Source: an uncultured Prevotellaceae bacterium (GTDB lineage Bacteria > Bacteroidota > Bacteroidia > Bacteroidales > Bacteroidaceae). Taken from it: a DNA stretch of 64,000 bases. Location of the stretch: assembly GCA_946415365.1 (NCBI GenBank), contig CAMKSE010000008.1:1-64000 (forward strand). The letters are read 5' to 3'. Positions 44,701 to 52,385 of this stretch are shown piece after piece (the stretch's first letter is position 1; each line of letters opens with the position of its first letter). The position numbers were made by a program, and so were the translations under genes. Below the pieces are notes generated by a model. That model searched no databases and was not told where the DNA came from. It saw only the letters and a list, made by a program, of their open reading frames with translations.

Positions 44701-45563
44701 TCCATTTCCCGTATTCGGCATTCCACTCGCTCCAGTCGTCGGCTGTCCTTTTTCAACAGGAACAACCCGTCACCGCGCGTACCTATATAAATATTACCCT
44801 CATGATCCTGAAAGGCGCTGCATATCACCACCTTCTGGCTACCTAAAGCCGTGAGGTCGATGCCGGCATCCGACAACACACCATGCCGATAACTGTAGAT
44901 GCCATGCAGGCAGATCACCAGAATCTCATCACCCCTTTCTACGATCTTGACAACGATACCCTGACTGACCATCAACTGATGTACGTCGCTGCGGTCTTTC
45001 ATCGTCACTTCCTTACCATAGCCGCATTTCCAAAAACGGCCCTGACTGTCCTCCATCATCTGACTGTAATACCAGTTGCCCGTCGACGTCGTGTAGCCAT
45101 CAGGTATCTTTTCAATCTTGTTGTCTCTGATGGTGAAGAGTCCCCGTCCCGATGTACCTATCAGAAACTCGCCATTCATCCGTTCCATAATGGCTGTCAC
45201 ACGTGTTTCTTGTTCGTCAAAGGGATAGTGAATGAAACTATTGGTGGCATAGTCATAACGCGACAGCCCTATTCTCGTACCCACCCACAACTGGCCACTC
45301 TTGTCGCAGTAGAGCTTTACCACAATATTGCTGCTCAGCGTGGTGGAGTCGTCAGGATGATGCAGGTAAGTCGTAAACCGATAACCGTCAAATCTGTTAA
45401 GACCGTTCTCTGTGGCTATCCACATGTAACCATAGCGGTCTTGGCAGATGTCGTTGATCAGTCCGCTCGAGAACCGTTCTGACGGAAAGAAGTGGCCTGT
45501 CTGAGCCATCGAGCATCCCAGAGACGAGGCCAATAATAATATGGAAACAAGAATTCTGTGCAT
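41703..45563 (-). CDS. Hybrid two-component regulator (one-protein sensor kinase and AraC-type activator)
   Basis: A 1286-residue inner-membrane regulator. The order is: signal peptide, two-component-regulator beta-propeller repeats (WIATENGLNRFDGYRF, WVGTRIGLSRYDY and more), Y_Y_Y domain, membrane segment (about 735-755), HisKA with NATHDIRSPLTLI, HATPase with NLLSNAFKYT, DSGMGIS and GTGIGLNL, receiver with LVISDVMMPEMDG, and an AraC helix-turn-helix end (HFSTAFKNHFGISPSEYVAA). All catalytic boxes are present. Such proteins sense an oligosaccharide in the periplasm and activate the adjacent SusC operon. The ATG at 45563 is preferred because the -7 element (45582-45589) overlaps the longer start. 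Confidence 0.95.
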   Translation of the reverse strand: MHRILVSILLLASSLGCSMAQTGHFFPSERFSSGLINDICQDRYGYMWIATENGLNRFDGYRFTTYLHHPDDSTTLSSNIVVKLYCDKSGQLWVGTRIGLSRYDYATNSFIHYPFDEQETRVTAIMERMNGEFLIGTSGRGLFTIRDNKIEKIPDGYTTSTGNWYYSQMMEDSQGRFWKCGYGKEVTMKDRSDVHQLMVSQGIVVKIVERGDEILVICLHGIYSYRHGVLSDAGIDLTALGSQKVVICSAFQDHEGNIYIGTRGDGLFLLKKDSRRLERVECRIREMDLNTAKIWTINEDRNGNIWVGCQSKGLLMLPRIQPQFASWSLSGQGYNISSAITSVCEGDDGITWCTVQGNGVFGFNAEGRIVAHPAAPSPAEYLYRDRKGRYWIGTDNDFYAYNPLTGKAQWQANLEGDRINDITEDSYGNIYISAFSRGFHQYNPETHEMRHYLSNITDEKKSALLNNWVMAMMPDSKGHVWMATSIGVSCYDPESDSFLPYGWRGLLEGTMCYSLCETNTGEILIGTEQGVYSYKPGHQEAEPFETAGSLADKVVGYVVQSQNGDIWCSTSMGIWQYDVHKKKFIGHVNGNGLTTKEYINCIGMHTNSDIVYFANNDGLTVFRPADVTGTHKQLPDVQLTEFMIAGNPINAQTEETSRFTVSYLENAVSLEFSLLDFNNPDNIIFEYRINDGMWIQNQEGHNSIQLSHLQPGTYEIEVRALSGDVCSPSKIITVEVTPPWYRTTLAYLLYALILLALVVLLGLSLPKRAHQKLDEEKMKFLINATHDIRSPLTLIMGPLAKLKAIVTDENGRSYIDTIDRNAQRLMLLVNQILDERRIDKNQMQLHCRETNLVEFISSICKLYQYNAHQRNITFLFEHDKDHLLAWIDRINFDKVISNLLSNAFKYTYDGGEVKVVLRELEQHIEIQVTDSGMGISHEDKDRLFDRFYQGRNADSLGMQGTGIGLNLSRNIVQMHGGQIKAQNRSDGRQGACFVVTIPIGHKHLKPEQIITDSPAREVISAGNGKQQYRQFRILIADDDPEIADYIIGELGSKYKFDHSPNGKEALKTLLTERYDLVISDVMMPEMDGITLLKRIKDNPNISQLPVIMLTSKAEVEHKLEGLKSGADAYIAKPFNMEELHIQIDNLIDNVRRLRGKFSGADRQEERIENIEVKGNNDALMERIMRSVNAHMKETDFNVDALADDVGISRAQLHRKMKEITGISSGKFLRNLRMEQAARLLREGRVNVTQVADSVGYNDQAHFSTAFKNHFGISPSEYVAAHKEVDS

Positions 45564-45581
45564 ATGACTCTGATTTGGGGG

Positions 45582-45589
45582 CAAAATTA
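45582..45589 (-). promoter_or_regulatory. -7 element of the hybrid regulator gene
   Basis: TAATTTTG on the minus strand, 18 bases before the ATG at 45563. Confidence 0.6.
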
Positions 45590-45699
45590 CACAAAATTCT
45601 TGTTACTACCATAGGTTTTTGTCACATAAACATAGAATATTGTTGCATACTATTTTTATGCGTCTATTTCTTTTGTCTAACTGTGTTAGCTTGCATGCT

Positions 45700-48600
45700 T
45701 CAGGTCAGTGTTTCCAATAACTCTATCTCTACGATGCGGAGCTCGTTGTTGGTGTCAGCACCGTTCTTGGCTTTAAACAGGTCTAGCTCGCCTGCTGCGG
45801 GCTCTGCCACCTCTAAAATGCCACCGAAGGCATCCTTGTCCTTGCCCGCTCCTTTCAGACGGATGGTGATTTCGTCGGTCTTGACAAGTTTCGTGGGCTT
45901 CAGATGGATATAGCCAAGACTGCGCTCGGTATCGCCACGCCAGATAAGCGTCTTGCCCGCATAGATCTCTAACGGATAGCTGCGCACACGCCAGCCGGTG
46001 AGCTTGAGGCAGATGTCATCGACGATGGACTTCTTTGCCAATCGGTAGGTAATCCAAGCGGTAGAGAGACGACCGTCGTTTTTCCATTCCGACAACTCAT
46101 TGTCATCATAACTGCGAGAAGCGTGCTCTGAGTCATAACCAGCCTTGGCCGCAATAATGCCTATGCTTTGAGCCTGCTCGGTATATGAAACAGTCAATGG
46201 TGTCTCGCCCCGATCCAGACGGCTCTTCAATGTCAGCTGAGGCATGTATTTTTCACTTTCCACCTTTTCGCTTTTCACTTCCATATAGGCTGGTTTCACA
46301 CCCTCGGCGTAGGCAGAGAGATGAATATCCCCGGCGTTCGGAGTGGTACGGACCAGCACGCGGGCCACACCGCACTCCACGGGCAGGCTGTAGGCTCCCA
46401 CATAATTGTCGGACACATTCTTGGTGGCAGCCGCATCGAGGAGACCCTCTCGGCTTTCTGTGTCAGTCTGTTGCATCGCCTTATTGTCGCGCGTGCCGAT
46501 ACCACCTATCCAGTGAGCCTCGCCCCAGACATTGAAGTGTATCATACGATCGTCCAACGGGCAACGTCGGCCCTCTTTATCGAGCACCTCTATCTGGAAG
46601 AGCACCATGTCGGCACCGTCTGCTTTCGTGCCCTCCGGGTTCTCAATGGCCGTCAGTTTCAGCTGATAGGGTTCACCAACAGTCTCTATCTGGTAACGGC
46701 TGCCATCGGAAGCAACAGCCTCGAGCTTGCCAGGTTCAAAGGGTACATGATCGAAGGTAAAGAGATAACGGTAACTCTGCTTACCTAAACCCAGTGAGCG
46801 TCCATTCAAGAACAGCTCCACGTCATCACCCGTAGAAACCACATAGACCGGTTTTTCCGTTCCTTTTTCGTAGTTCCAATGGCCGATGATATAAGTCCTC
46901 GCTTCCTCGGGCTCCACCCATCCTGACCACATCACCTGATGCGCAAAGAAAGCATCTTTGGGGATGCGCATGGCATCTACGACACCGCTGGTGCGATAGT
47001 TCGACTCACCACGATGGTGGGTGTTGGTGTCGGAGAAGACAATCTTCACCCCACCCGACGAGACGCGGGTACCAGTGCCGGGACGTTCGCGCCAGTAATC
47101 GTACCAGCGACGCACCATCTCGATGGCGAACTGGTCCATATTGTGATTGTAGTCTGTGGCAGGATTACCCCGATAGAGCGGGCCGTCGCCCTCTTTGTGA
47201 TAAGGGTAGCTCCATTCGTCCCAATACTTGCGCAGTCCCTCGTCGCGACAGTACTCCATCGCCCACATGGGGTGTTTTTGGCTCTTGTTGATATACAGCA
47301 TCTCGCCACCGTACTCAGCCTCGTCGATGTCGAGCATCTCACGACTGCCGATGGCACGTCCGCCGTAGGGGTCATACTTGTCGCGGATGGCCTTCATCTC
47401 CAGCATGTGCTCCCGGCTGATGCTCTCGTTGCCGCTTTCGTAGAAGAGGATCGAGGGATTGTTCCGGTTATAGATGATGGCATCGCGCATCAGTTCCGTG
47501 CGCTGTGTCCAGCGAGGCCCTTCCACATCCTTCTCGGCATCGCCGGCAGGCATGGCTTGAATGATTCCTACACGGTCGCACGACTCGATGTCCTGCTTCC
47601 AAGGCGTCACGTGCATCCAACGGACGAGATTACCGCCAGACTCGACCATCAGACCGTTGCTATAATCACTTAACCACGCAGGTACGCTCAACCCCACGCC
47701 TGGCCATTCGTTCGATGTGCGTTGTGCATAGCCATGTACCATCAGCACACGGTCGTTGAGCCATATCTTGCCCTCGCCGAATCTTGTTTTCCGGAATCCT
47801 GTGCGAGTCATGACGGGATCGTGATACTCTATCCTATCACCGTCTGGCGTCACCTCCTTCAGACGAGTCTCCACCGTGTACAGATAGCCGTAGCCCCACG
47901 ACCAGAAATGGAGTCCAAAGACCTCTGATGCGGCCTTCAGCGTCACCGTCTCCCCTGGTTCGATGTGGGTGAAGTGCGGACTTTCCTCACGTGCTATCAG
48001 ATGGCCGTCAGCATCCTTAAGAGTGAACACCAGACTTACGTCGTGAGCTTTTGTGTCATCGTTTCTGACCTGCGACTCGGCATGGATCACGGCCTTGTGG
48101 TTAGGTATGTCGAAATCAGTGGCATAGATGTAGGTTCCCGTGGTACCGAGGTCGGAGTACAATGGTAGTGTCTGATAAAGCTTGCCCGTCACGTGCAGCC
48201 ATACATTCTTCGGGATGCCGCCATAATTAGCATTGAAGTTGCGGTCGTTCCACTGGTAACGGCTGTCATGCTTGCGCGAGCGGTATGTCCAGCTGTTGTC
48301 ACAGCGCACGGCCAGCACGTTCTCGCCCTCCTTAATAAAAGGTGTCAGGTCGAAGCCACAGGCCATCACACCGTTCTCACTGTAGCCGAGGTGATGACCG
48401 TTTAAGTAGAAATCTGCTCCTTGGCGTACTCCCTCGAATTCGATGAAGAACTTTTCACTTCCCAATTCTTCACTTTTCACTCCGAAGGTCTTGCGGTACC
48501 AGCAGATGGTGTCTGTCAGGTCTACGATGTCCTTACGGAAGGCTTCGTCGCCATTAAAAGCGTAAGGCAAAGTCACCTGCTGCCAGCGGCTGTCATCGAA

Positions 48601-48744
48601 ATCCGACTGCACAGCCTCGGGGTCATCGCCCATACACAAACGCCAGTCTGCGTTAAACGGGAACTTCGCACGCGTTGCGGCCTCCGAAGTCATGCAACTC
48701 GCAGCCAACAAAACGGCACAAAGGGTTGTTCTTAGTAGTCTCAT
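45700..48744 (-). CDS. Secreted GH2 glycosidase (beta-galactosidase-like)
   Basis: A 1014-residue secreted enzyme from the ATG at 48744 (signal peptide MRLLRTTLCAVLLAASCMTS). It has an N-terminal sugar-binding jelly roll (about 25-190), an immunoglobulin-like domain and a barrel with the acid region NPSILFYESGNESISREH. Further beta domains follow, ending in a discoidin-like module (SYDDNELSEWKNDGRLSTAW). Specificity among beta-galactosidase, glucuronidase and mannosidase is open. It stands upstream of the hybrid regulator in the same direction. Two heptamer-like tracts encode EELGSEKFF (48448-48482) and KSEKVESEK (46247-46280), both in linker or loop positions. Confidence 0.88.
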   Translation of the reverse strand: MRLLRTTLCAVLLAASCMTSEAATRAKFPFNADWRLCMGDDPEAVQSDFDDSRWQQVTLPYAFNGDEAFRKDIVDLTDTICWYRKTFGVKSEELGSEKFFIEFEGVRQGADFYLNGHHLGYSENGVMACGFDLTPFIKEGENVLAVRCDNSWTYRSRKHDSRYQWNDRNFNANYGGIPKNVWLHVTGKLYQTLPLYSDLGTTGTYIYATDFDIPNHKAVIHAESQVRNDDTKAHDVSLVFTLKDADGHLIAREESPHFTHIEPGETVTLKAASEVFGLHFWSWGYGYLYTVETRLKEVTPDGDRIEYHDPVMTRTGFRKTRFGEGKIWLNDRVLMVHGYAQRTSNEWPGVGLSVPAWLSDYSNGLMVESGGNLVRWMHVTPWKQDIESCDRVGIIQAMPAGDAEKDVEGPRWTQRTELMRDAIIYNRNNPSILFYESGNESISREHMLEMKAIRDKYDPYGGRAIGSREMLDIDEAEYGGEMLYINKSQKHPMWAMEYCRDEGLRKYWDEWSYPYHKEGDGPLYRGNPATDYNHNMDQFAIEMVRRWYDYWRERPGTGTRVSSGGVKIVFSDTNTHHRGESNYRTSGVVDAMRIPKDAFFAHQVMWSGWVEPEEARTYIIGHWNYEKGTEKPVYVVSTGDDVELFLNGRSLGLGKQSYRYLFTFDHVPFEPGKLEAVASDGSRYQIETVGEPYQLKLTAIENPEGTKADGADMVLFQIEVLDKEGRRCPLDDRMIHFNVWGEAHWIGGIGTRDNKAMQQTDTESREGLLDAAATKNVSDNYVGAYSLPVECGVARVLVRTTPNAGDIHLSAYAEGVKPAYMEVKSEKVESEKYMPQLTLKSRLDRGETPLTVSYTEQAQSIGIIAAKAGYDSEHASRSYDDNELSEWKNDGRLSTAWITYRLAKKSIVDDICLKLTGWRVRSYPLEIYAGKTLIWRGDTERSLGYIHLKPTKLVKTDEITIRLKGAGKDKDAFGGILEVAEPAAGELDLFKAKNGADTNNELRIVEIELLETLT

Positions 48745-48767
48745 TGCTCTTAGTAGTTTATCGGCTG

Positions 48768-48775
48768 CAAAGTTA
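48768..48775 (-). promoter_or_regulatory. -7 element of the GH2 gene
   Basis: TAACTTTG on the minus strand, 23 bases before the ATG at 48744. The longer frame to 48795 crosses it. Confidence 0.6.
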
Positions 48776-48780
48776 CAAAA

Positions 48781-48812
48781 AATCCCCCATATCACCAGCG
48801 ATACGGAGGATT
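48781..48812. terminator. Bidirectional terminator after the amidase gene
   Basis: AATCCCCC and GGAGGATT with an inner TATC / GATA pair form the stem. A run of six A lies on the left and six T on the right, so either strand can end here. Confidence 0.75.
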
Positions 48813-48840
48813 CTTTTTTGATAATTTAGGAGATTTGTTG

Positions 48841-49269
48841 TTACCTAGGGGAGTTCAAATCGGCGTACTCACGGGCGACGTCGGGGATGCAGGGACAGGC
48901 CTTCTGCGGATTCAGGTCGTGATGACCTACGATCAGGGCGCCGGGGAAGCGCCGGTGCAGGTCTTCGAGCAGCAACCTGAGCGTCACCTTCTGTGCCATG
49001 GTACGCGTGTCGGCGGGTTGACCGCGGATGTCGAGCCCGCCCTCGTAGCAGACGCCTATCGAGTGGGCGTTGTGGTTCAGGCAGTGGGCGCCGATCATCC
49101 ATTCCGGTCTTCCCGGCTCAATCTCTCCGTTACGACGGATGACGTAGTGGTAGCCGATGCCGAGGTGGAAACCCCGCTGGCGGTGCCATGTGTCGATCTG
49201 AGCCACCGAACTCGTCTGGTCAGGCCTTACTGCAGAACAATGAATGACTATTAGTGTGATCGTTCTCAT
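48841..49269 (-). CDS. N-acetylmuramoyl-L-alanine amidase (amidase_2/PGRP type)
   Basis: A 142-residue T7-lysozyme-like zinc amidase that cuts the bond between N-acetylmuramic acid and L-alanine in peptidoglycan. Zinc ligands are suggested by LIVIHCSAV, GAHCLNHNAHSIGVCYEG and IVGHHDLNPQKACPC. There is no signal peptide. Such short amidases occur in Bacteroidetes phages and next to HU-like and smalltalk genes, as here. It starts 1 base after the smalltalk stop codon. It could lyse or remodel the wall for release of a phage-like or secreted product, or be domesticated. Confidence 0.92.
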   Translation of the reverse strand: MRTITLIVIHCSAVRPDQTSSVAQIDTWHRQRGFHLGIGYHYVIRRNGEIEPGRPEWMIGAHCLNHNAHSIGVCYEGGLDIRGQPADTRTMAQKVTLRLLLEDLHRRFPGALIVGHHDLNPQKACPCIPDVAREYADLNSPR

Positions 49270-49270
49270 C

Positions 49271-49363
49271 TTACATGCAGCTCTGAATCAGGTTCGTACC
49301 CAGGATGGTGGTGATGATCGTAACTACAATCTGAAGAATTCTCTTAATCTTTGGCCATTTCAT
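49271..49363 (-). CDS. Smalltalk-type tiny membrane peptide
   Basis: A 30-residue reading frame beginning MKWPKIKRILQIVV and ending NLIQSCM, with a TIITTILG core. A basic start, one hydrophobic segment and a Cys next to the last residue match the small 'smalltalk' proteins found next to amidases and HU-like genes in Bacteroidetes. It is too short for most gene finders. It lies 35 bases after the HU-like stop codon and 1 base before the amidase start. The function is unknown; a holin-like partner of the amidase is possible but unproven. Confidence 0.8.
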   Translation of the reverse strand: MKWPKIKRILQIVVTIITTILGTNLIQSCM

Positions 49364-49398
49364 AATCGTACGTTTTTAATCCGTGAAAATCCATTGCT

Positions 49399-49992
49399 TT
49401 AATCGTTCTCGCCGGTATCGTCACCGTCACCGCCGTTGTTGTCACCGCCGCCAGTGTTGGTGCCGCCACCTGTATTGCCACCGGGGTTGGTGCCGCCGCC
49501 GGTGGTTCCACCGTTGTTGCTGCTGGAGGACTCTGGCTGGAGCGAGGTGTCGTAGGTCTCCTCGAAGACCACATCCTTGACGAGTGTCTTCGCTATGATG
49601 TACTTCTGCACAATCTTGCCCTGCGAGTTCGTCTGCTGACCGACGACGATACGCTGGCTCTCGGGCTGGAACAGCACGCGGCGCGTGGTGATGGTGGCCG
49701 CACTGCAGTCGTCCTTATCGGCCATGCCGATACTGGAGAAGCCCACCTTGAAGATACCGATGCCGTCGAGCTTCACCTTCTGGCCCAGCTCGAAGAAGTG
49801 CTTCATGGCGCTGCCGAGCTCGTCGAGCACGGCCTTGATGTCGCTCTTCTTCACGCTGGCCTGCGTCTGGATGAAGTCGGCCAACTGCTCGGTCTCGATG
49901 AAATGCTGGTCGTAGACCGCCGTGGCGAACCACTTGCCGTAGGCTGTGGAATCGTCGTTCCTGTTCTGTAATTTCTTAAATTTCTGACTCAT
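49399..49992 (-). CDS. HU-like DNA-binding protein with Gly/Asn-rich tail
   Basis: A 197-residue protein of the HU/IHF-like family common in Bacteroidetes. The fold region (about 15-130) has FIQTQASVKKSDIKAVLDEL, GQKVKLDGIGIFKVGFSS and RVLFQPESQRIV. The tail (about 153-197) is low-complexity Gly, Asn and Thr with repeated TGGGTN blocks and an acidic end, probably disordered. It is expected to bind or bend DNA. Its own -7 element is at 50076-50083. It heads the HU-smalltalk-amidase unit. Confidence 0.88.
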   Translation of the reverse strand: MSQKFKKLQNRNDDSTAYGKWFATAVYDQHFIETEQLADFIQTQASVKKSDIKAVLDELGSAMKHFFELGQKVKLDGIGIFKVGFSSIGMADKDDCSAATITTRRVLFQPESQRIVVGQQTNSQGKIVQKYIIAKTLVKDVVFEETYDTSLQPESSSSNNGGTTGGGTNPGGNTGGGTNTGGGDNNGGDGDDTGEND

Positions 49993-50075
49993 TTTTGTTT
50001 AGTGTTTAGAGATTAATGTTTAGTGATGGGCTGCGCGCTGGCCTCAATCAGAAAGGGAGTGTCCCTAACCAACAG

Positions 50076-50083
50076 CAAAGTTA
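50076..50083 (-). promoter_or_regulatory. -7 element of the HU-like gene
   Basis: TAACTTTG on the minus strand, 83 bases before the ATG at 49992. The spacer 49993-50316 also has GACGGCGGCAGA-like repeats at 50102-50155 and a long hairpin at 50233-50276, but no gene. Confidence 0.55.
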
Positions 50084-50232
50084 CAACATTTCAAAGAGCG
50101 CAATGACGGCGAACGGCGGCAGACGATGCCAGACGGCGGCAGATGACGGCAGATGCCTCCTCACTCCCCTACCCCCCGGACTTTACGTTGTAAAGGATGC
50201 CTACTACGACAGTAAACGATGCCTACTTACAC

Positions 50233-50276
50233 AGTAAGGGATAGGACTTTATAGGGGTAAAGTCCTATCTCTTACT
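50233..50276. repeat. Long hairpin (19-bp stem) in the module spacer
   Basis: The arms 50233-50251 and 50258-50276 match as inverted copies at 18 of 19 positions around a 6-base loop (core GATAGGACTTTA / TAAAGTCCTATC). There is no T tract, so a simple terminator is less likely than a processing or binding site. Confidence 0.7.
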
Positions 50277-50316
50277 CTCGAAACAGGCATTATTTACAAC
50301 CGAAACTGCCATACCT

Positions 50317-50559
50317 TCAAAAATCATACTCTCCCGGTGCGCCCCACTTCTCCACCATGAGGCGAATCTGGGCGGGACTGTAGTCGTTGTCGCTGGCCGA
50401 ACGTGCCAGACGGCGTATCTGCTCATGGAGTTCTGCATCGCGTTTGATCCAGCGCAGGAGCCTGTTCTGCGCCTGACGCGGGTCCTTGACGGTCGGGAAC
50501 ATCAGCATCGCAAACTCCGACTTCCCGTAAGTTCGTATCTCAAATGTATTGCTACTCAT
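50317..50559 (-). CDS. DUF4248-like small protein
   Basis: An 80-residue protein resembling the DUF4248 family of Bacteroidetes (FEIRTYGKSEFAMLMFPTV, then a helical RWIKRDAELHEQIRRLAR and LMVEKWGAPGEYDF). Proteins of this family often stand between a VapE/VirE-like gene and an HU-like gene. It looks like a small helix-turn-helix-type protein and could be a regulator. The function is not known. Confidence 0.75.
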   Translation of the reverse strand: MSSNTFEIRTYGKSEFAMLMFPTVKDPRQAQNRLLRWIKRDAELHEQIRRLARSASDNDYSPAQIRLMVEKWGAPGEYDF

Positions 50560-50573
50560 CTCTAATCACTAAA

Positions 50574-50594
50574 CACTCAACACTCAACACTCAA
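50574..50594. repeat. CACTCAA heptamer array
   Basis: Three exact tandem copies of CACTCAA in the spacer upstream of the DUF4248-like gene, with variant words (CACTAAA) to the left. Confidence 0.8.
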
Positions 50595-50635
50595 CTAACT
50601 TGACAGAATGACACAATAAATTGTAAAAAACTCAC

Positions 50636-50665
50636 GCGTACCGCACAGGAGTGCGCACGGTACGC
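50636..50665 (-). terminator. Intrinsic terminator of the VapE-like gene
   Basis: GCGTACCG and CGGTACGC form the stem, with an inner CAC / GTG pair. On the minus strand a run of six T follows. Confidence 0.8.
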
Positions 50666-50676
50666 ATGAGAAATCC

Positions 50677-52026
50677 TCAGAATAATGTGTCAAATGTGTC
50701 ACGGATCTCGTCCATTGTCACCGTATCAGCCTCCGACTCGGGCTTGGCATCGTAAGCCAGCACCGACTTGTTGGACTTCTTCTCATCGTCGGTATAGTCC
50801 ACGACGTTATAGCCTCGCTGGCCGTGTGACCGCACACCTATGAAGCCCAGCGCCGTCATCGCACGGCCAAGCCTGTTGGACGTCAGCCGCTGCGTCAGGT
50901 TGCCGCCGATAGTCATCAGTATCTCCGTGGAACTGACAAACACACCCGGCTCGTTCTCCTTAGGCAGCCGATAATGCTGGCTGATCAGCTCGCGCTCCGG
51001 CTTCGCCACCTCGAAGCGCTCGTTGTGGCGCGCCATGAGTTGCATCTCGCCATCGTCGAACCAGTAGCGGAAACCCTTCAGGTAGAGGGCGTAGGCCTGG
51101 GCGAAGACGGCGGCGTGGTCAAGCGGGTAATCGTGCGGCGAGCGGATCTGCTCCACCTCGAACGGCAGCCAGCGGCGCGTGCCCGTGTCGTCGTCGATGA
51201 ACTGCAGGTTGTTGCCCGTGCCGCAGTACGAGGCGATGTGGTTCCTGCGCTCGGGGGCGCGGGCATAGGGCTTGCGCTCGTCGGTGACGGTGGTGGTCAC
51301 AGCCCACTTCAGGCGGTTCATCTCCGAGGGACGCATCGTGTCCAGCTCCTCACAGCAGATCAGGCCGTACTGTGACAGCTTCAGCACCTCGTCCTTCGTC
51401 ATGTTGCCGAAGCTCGTGTTCGAGTGGAAGTACGGCTGCAGCTCCGGCGGCAGCAGATGGCTGAACCAGGTGGTCTTGAAGATGCCCTGGCGACCGACGA
51501 ACACCAGTATCTCCTGGTTCACCTTCCCCTCCTCGAGCCATCCCGCCACCATCGCCACAAGCCACTTGCGCAGGCAGGCGTAGAACAGCAGCTGTTCCTC
51601 GGTGCCGCCGCGGACGGTGACGGTCATCGACAGGTCGAGGATCGGGTTCGTTGACTCGTCCCACGGCGGCAGGCGGCTGAGGTAATACTGGAAGGGGTTG
51701 TACAGCGGCACGAAGTCGGACTTAAGCACCCGCCAGATGTCCTGTTCACGCACCTCCTTCGCCAGATAGATCATATTATACAGCGAGGTCACGAACCGAT
51801 CGTCCACCCTATGCCACTCGCTGGCCGACCGCCACTCGTCGAGCGGTGTCGTTCCCGTCGGATACATGATGCCGAGGGCGGTGAACTCATCCCTCTCTGG
51901 GACGCGGAACTCCTGCTCACCGGTGATGACGTTGTGCCGCAGCAGCACGTTGTCGCAGAGGAACCGCTGGATGTCCTCGGGCGTGGCATGTGTCTCCCGC
52001 CAGTTCTTCTTATGCTCCTTTTCCAT
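50677..52026 (-). CDS. VapE/VirE-like P-loop ATPase
   Basis: A 449-residue ATPase of the virulence-associated E type (DUF3874-like C-terminus). Walker A is VGRQGIFKTTW, the Walker B-like strand is YGLICCEELD, and a conserved SYCGTGNNLQFIDDDTGTRR follows. It has no primase domain, unlike many phage VapE proteins. The relatives belong to superfamily-3-like helicases of phages and satellite islands. I chose the ATG at 52026 because it overlaps the stop codon of the preceding gene (TAATG), which implies translational coupling. The gene is clearly richer in GC than its surroundings. Confidence 0.87.
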   Translation of the reverse strand: MEKEHKKNWRETHATPEDIQRFLCDNVLLRHNVITGEQEFRVPERDEFTALGIMYPTGTTPLDEWRSASEWHRVDDRFVTSLYNMIYLAKEVREQDIWRVLKSDFVPLYNPFQYYLSRLPPWDESTNPILDLSMTVTVRGGTEEQLLFYACLRKWLVAMVAGWLEEGKVNQEILVFVGRQGIFKTTWFSHLLPPELQPYFHSNTSFGNMTKDEVLKLSQYGLICCEELDTMRPSEMNRLKWAVTTTVTDERKPYARAPERRNHIASYCGTGNNLQFIDDDTGTRRWLPFEVEQIRSPHDYPLDHAAVFAQAYALYLKGFRYWFDDGEMQLMARHNERFEVAKPERELISQHYRLPKENEPGVFVSSTEILMTIGGNLTQRLTSNRLGRAMTALGFIGVRSHGQRGYNVVDYTDDEKKSNKSVLAYDAKPESEADTVTMDEIRDTFDTLF

Positions 52027-52295
52027 TACCCTGTAACAATATGTTTCAATCCATCGAGATAGTCGCACGCTTCCTCCTCGGTCATGAAAAGCAGCAGCGT
52101 CTGCAGCGTTATTACGAAGTCCGTCGCATCCTTTTCAGTCTCCGCAATCAGCTGCCGCCGTCGCTCGTCGGTCATCTCAAGGCCCTGGTTTCTGAGCTTG
52201 ATCGCTTCGTTCCTGCGCAGCATCGTGCGCACACTGTAAATCAGCGAAAGCATCCTCCGCTGCTCGGGTGATAGTTTTTCTTTTTCTATTTCCAT
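52026..52295 (-). CDS. Small helical protein of the VapE module
   Basis: An 89-residue, highly charged and helical protein (MEIEKEKLSPEQRRMLSLIY start, ETEKDATDFVITLQTLLLFM near the end). I do not recognise a family. The stop codon overlaps the VapE start, so the two are co-translated and probably act together. Confidence 0.65.
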   Translation of the reverse strand: MEIEKEKLSPEQRRMLSLIYSVRTMLRRNEAIKLRNQGLEMTDERRRQLIAETEKDATDFVITLQTLLLFMTEEEACDYLDGLKHIVTG

Positions 52296-52385
52296 AAATG
52301 CTTGGTTTTAAGTTCCAACGCAAAGTTACTATATCTGCCTATAGCACGAAAGGATTTAACCGAAAGAAATGGTTCTTAAAAAGTC

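Noticed and set aside
46939..47673. 244-residue plus-strand frame opposite the GH2 gene
   Set aside because: Antisense shadow of a clear GH2 catalytic region.
50102..50155. GACGGCGGCAGA-like repeats considered as a CRISPR array
   Set aside because: The units are short, imperfect and contiguous, without spacers of constant length, and there are no cas genes.
50016..50237. 73-residue plus-strand frame in the HU-like upstream spacer
   Set aside because: It is read through short DNA repeats and ends in the hairpin region; there is no promoter or family match.
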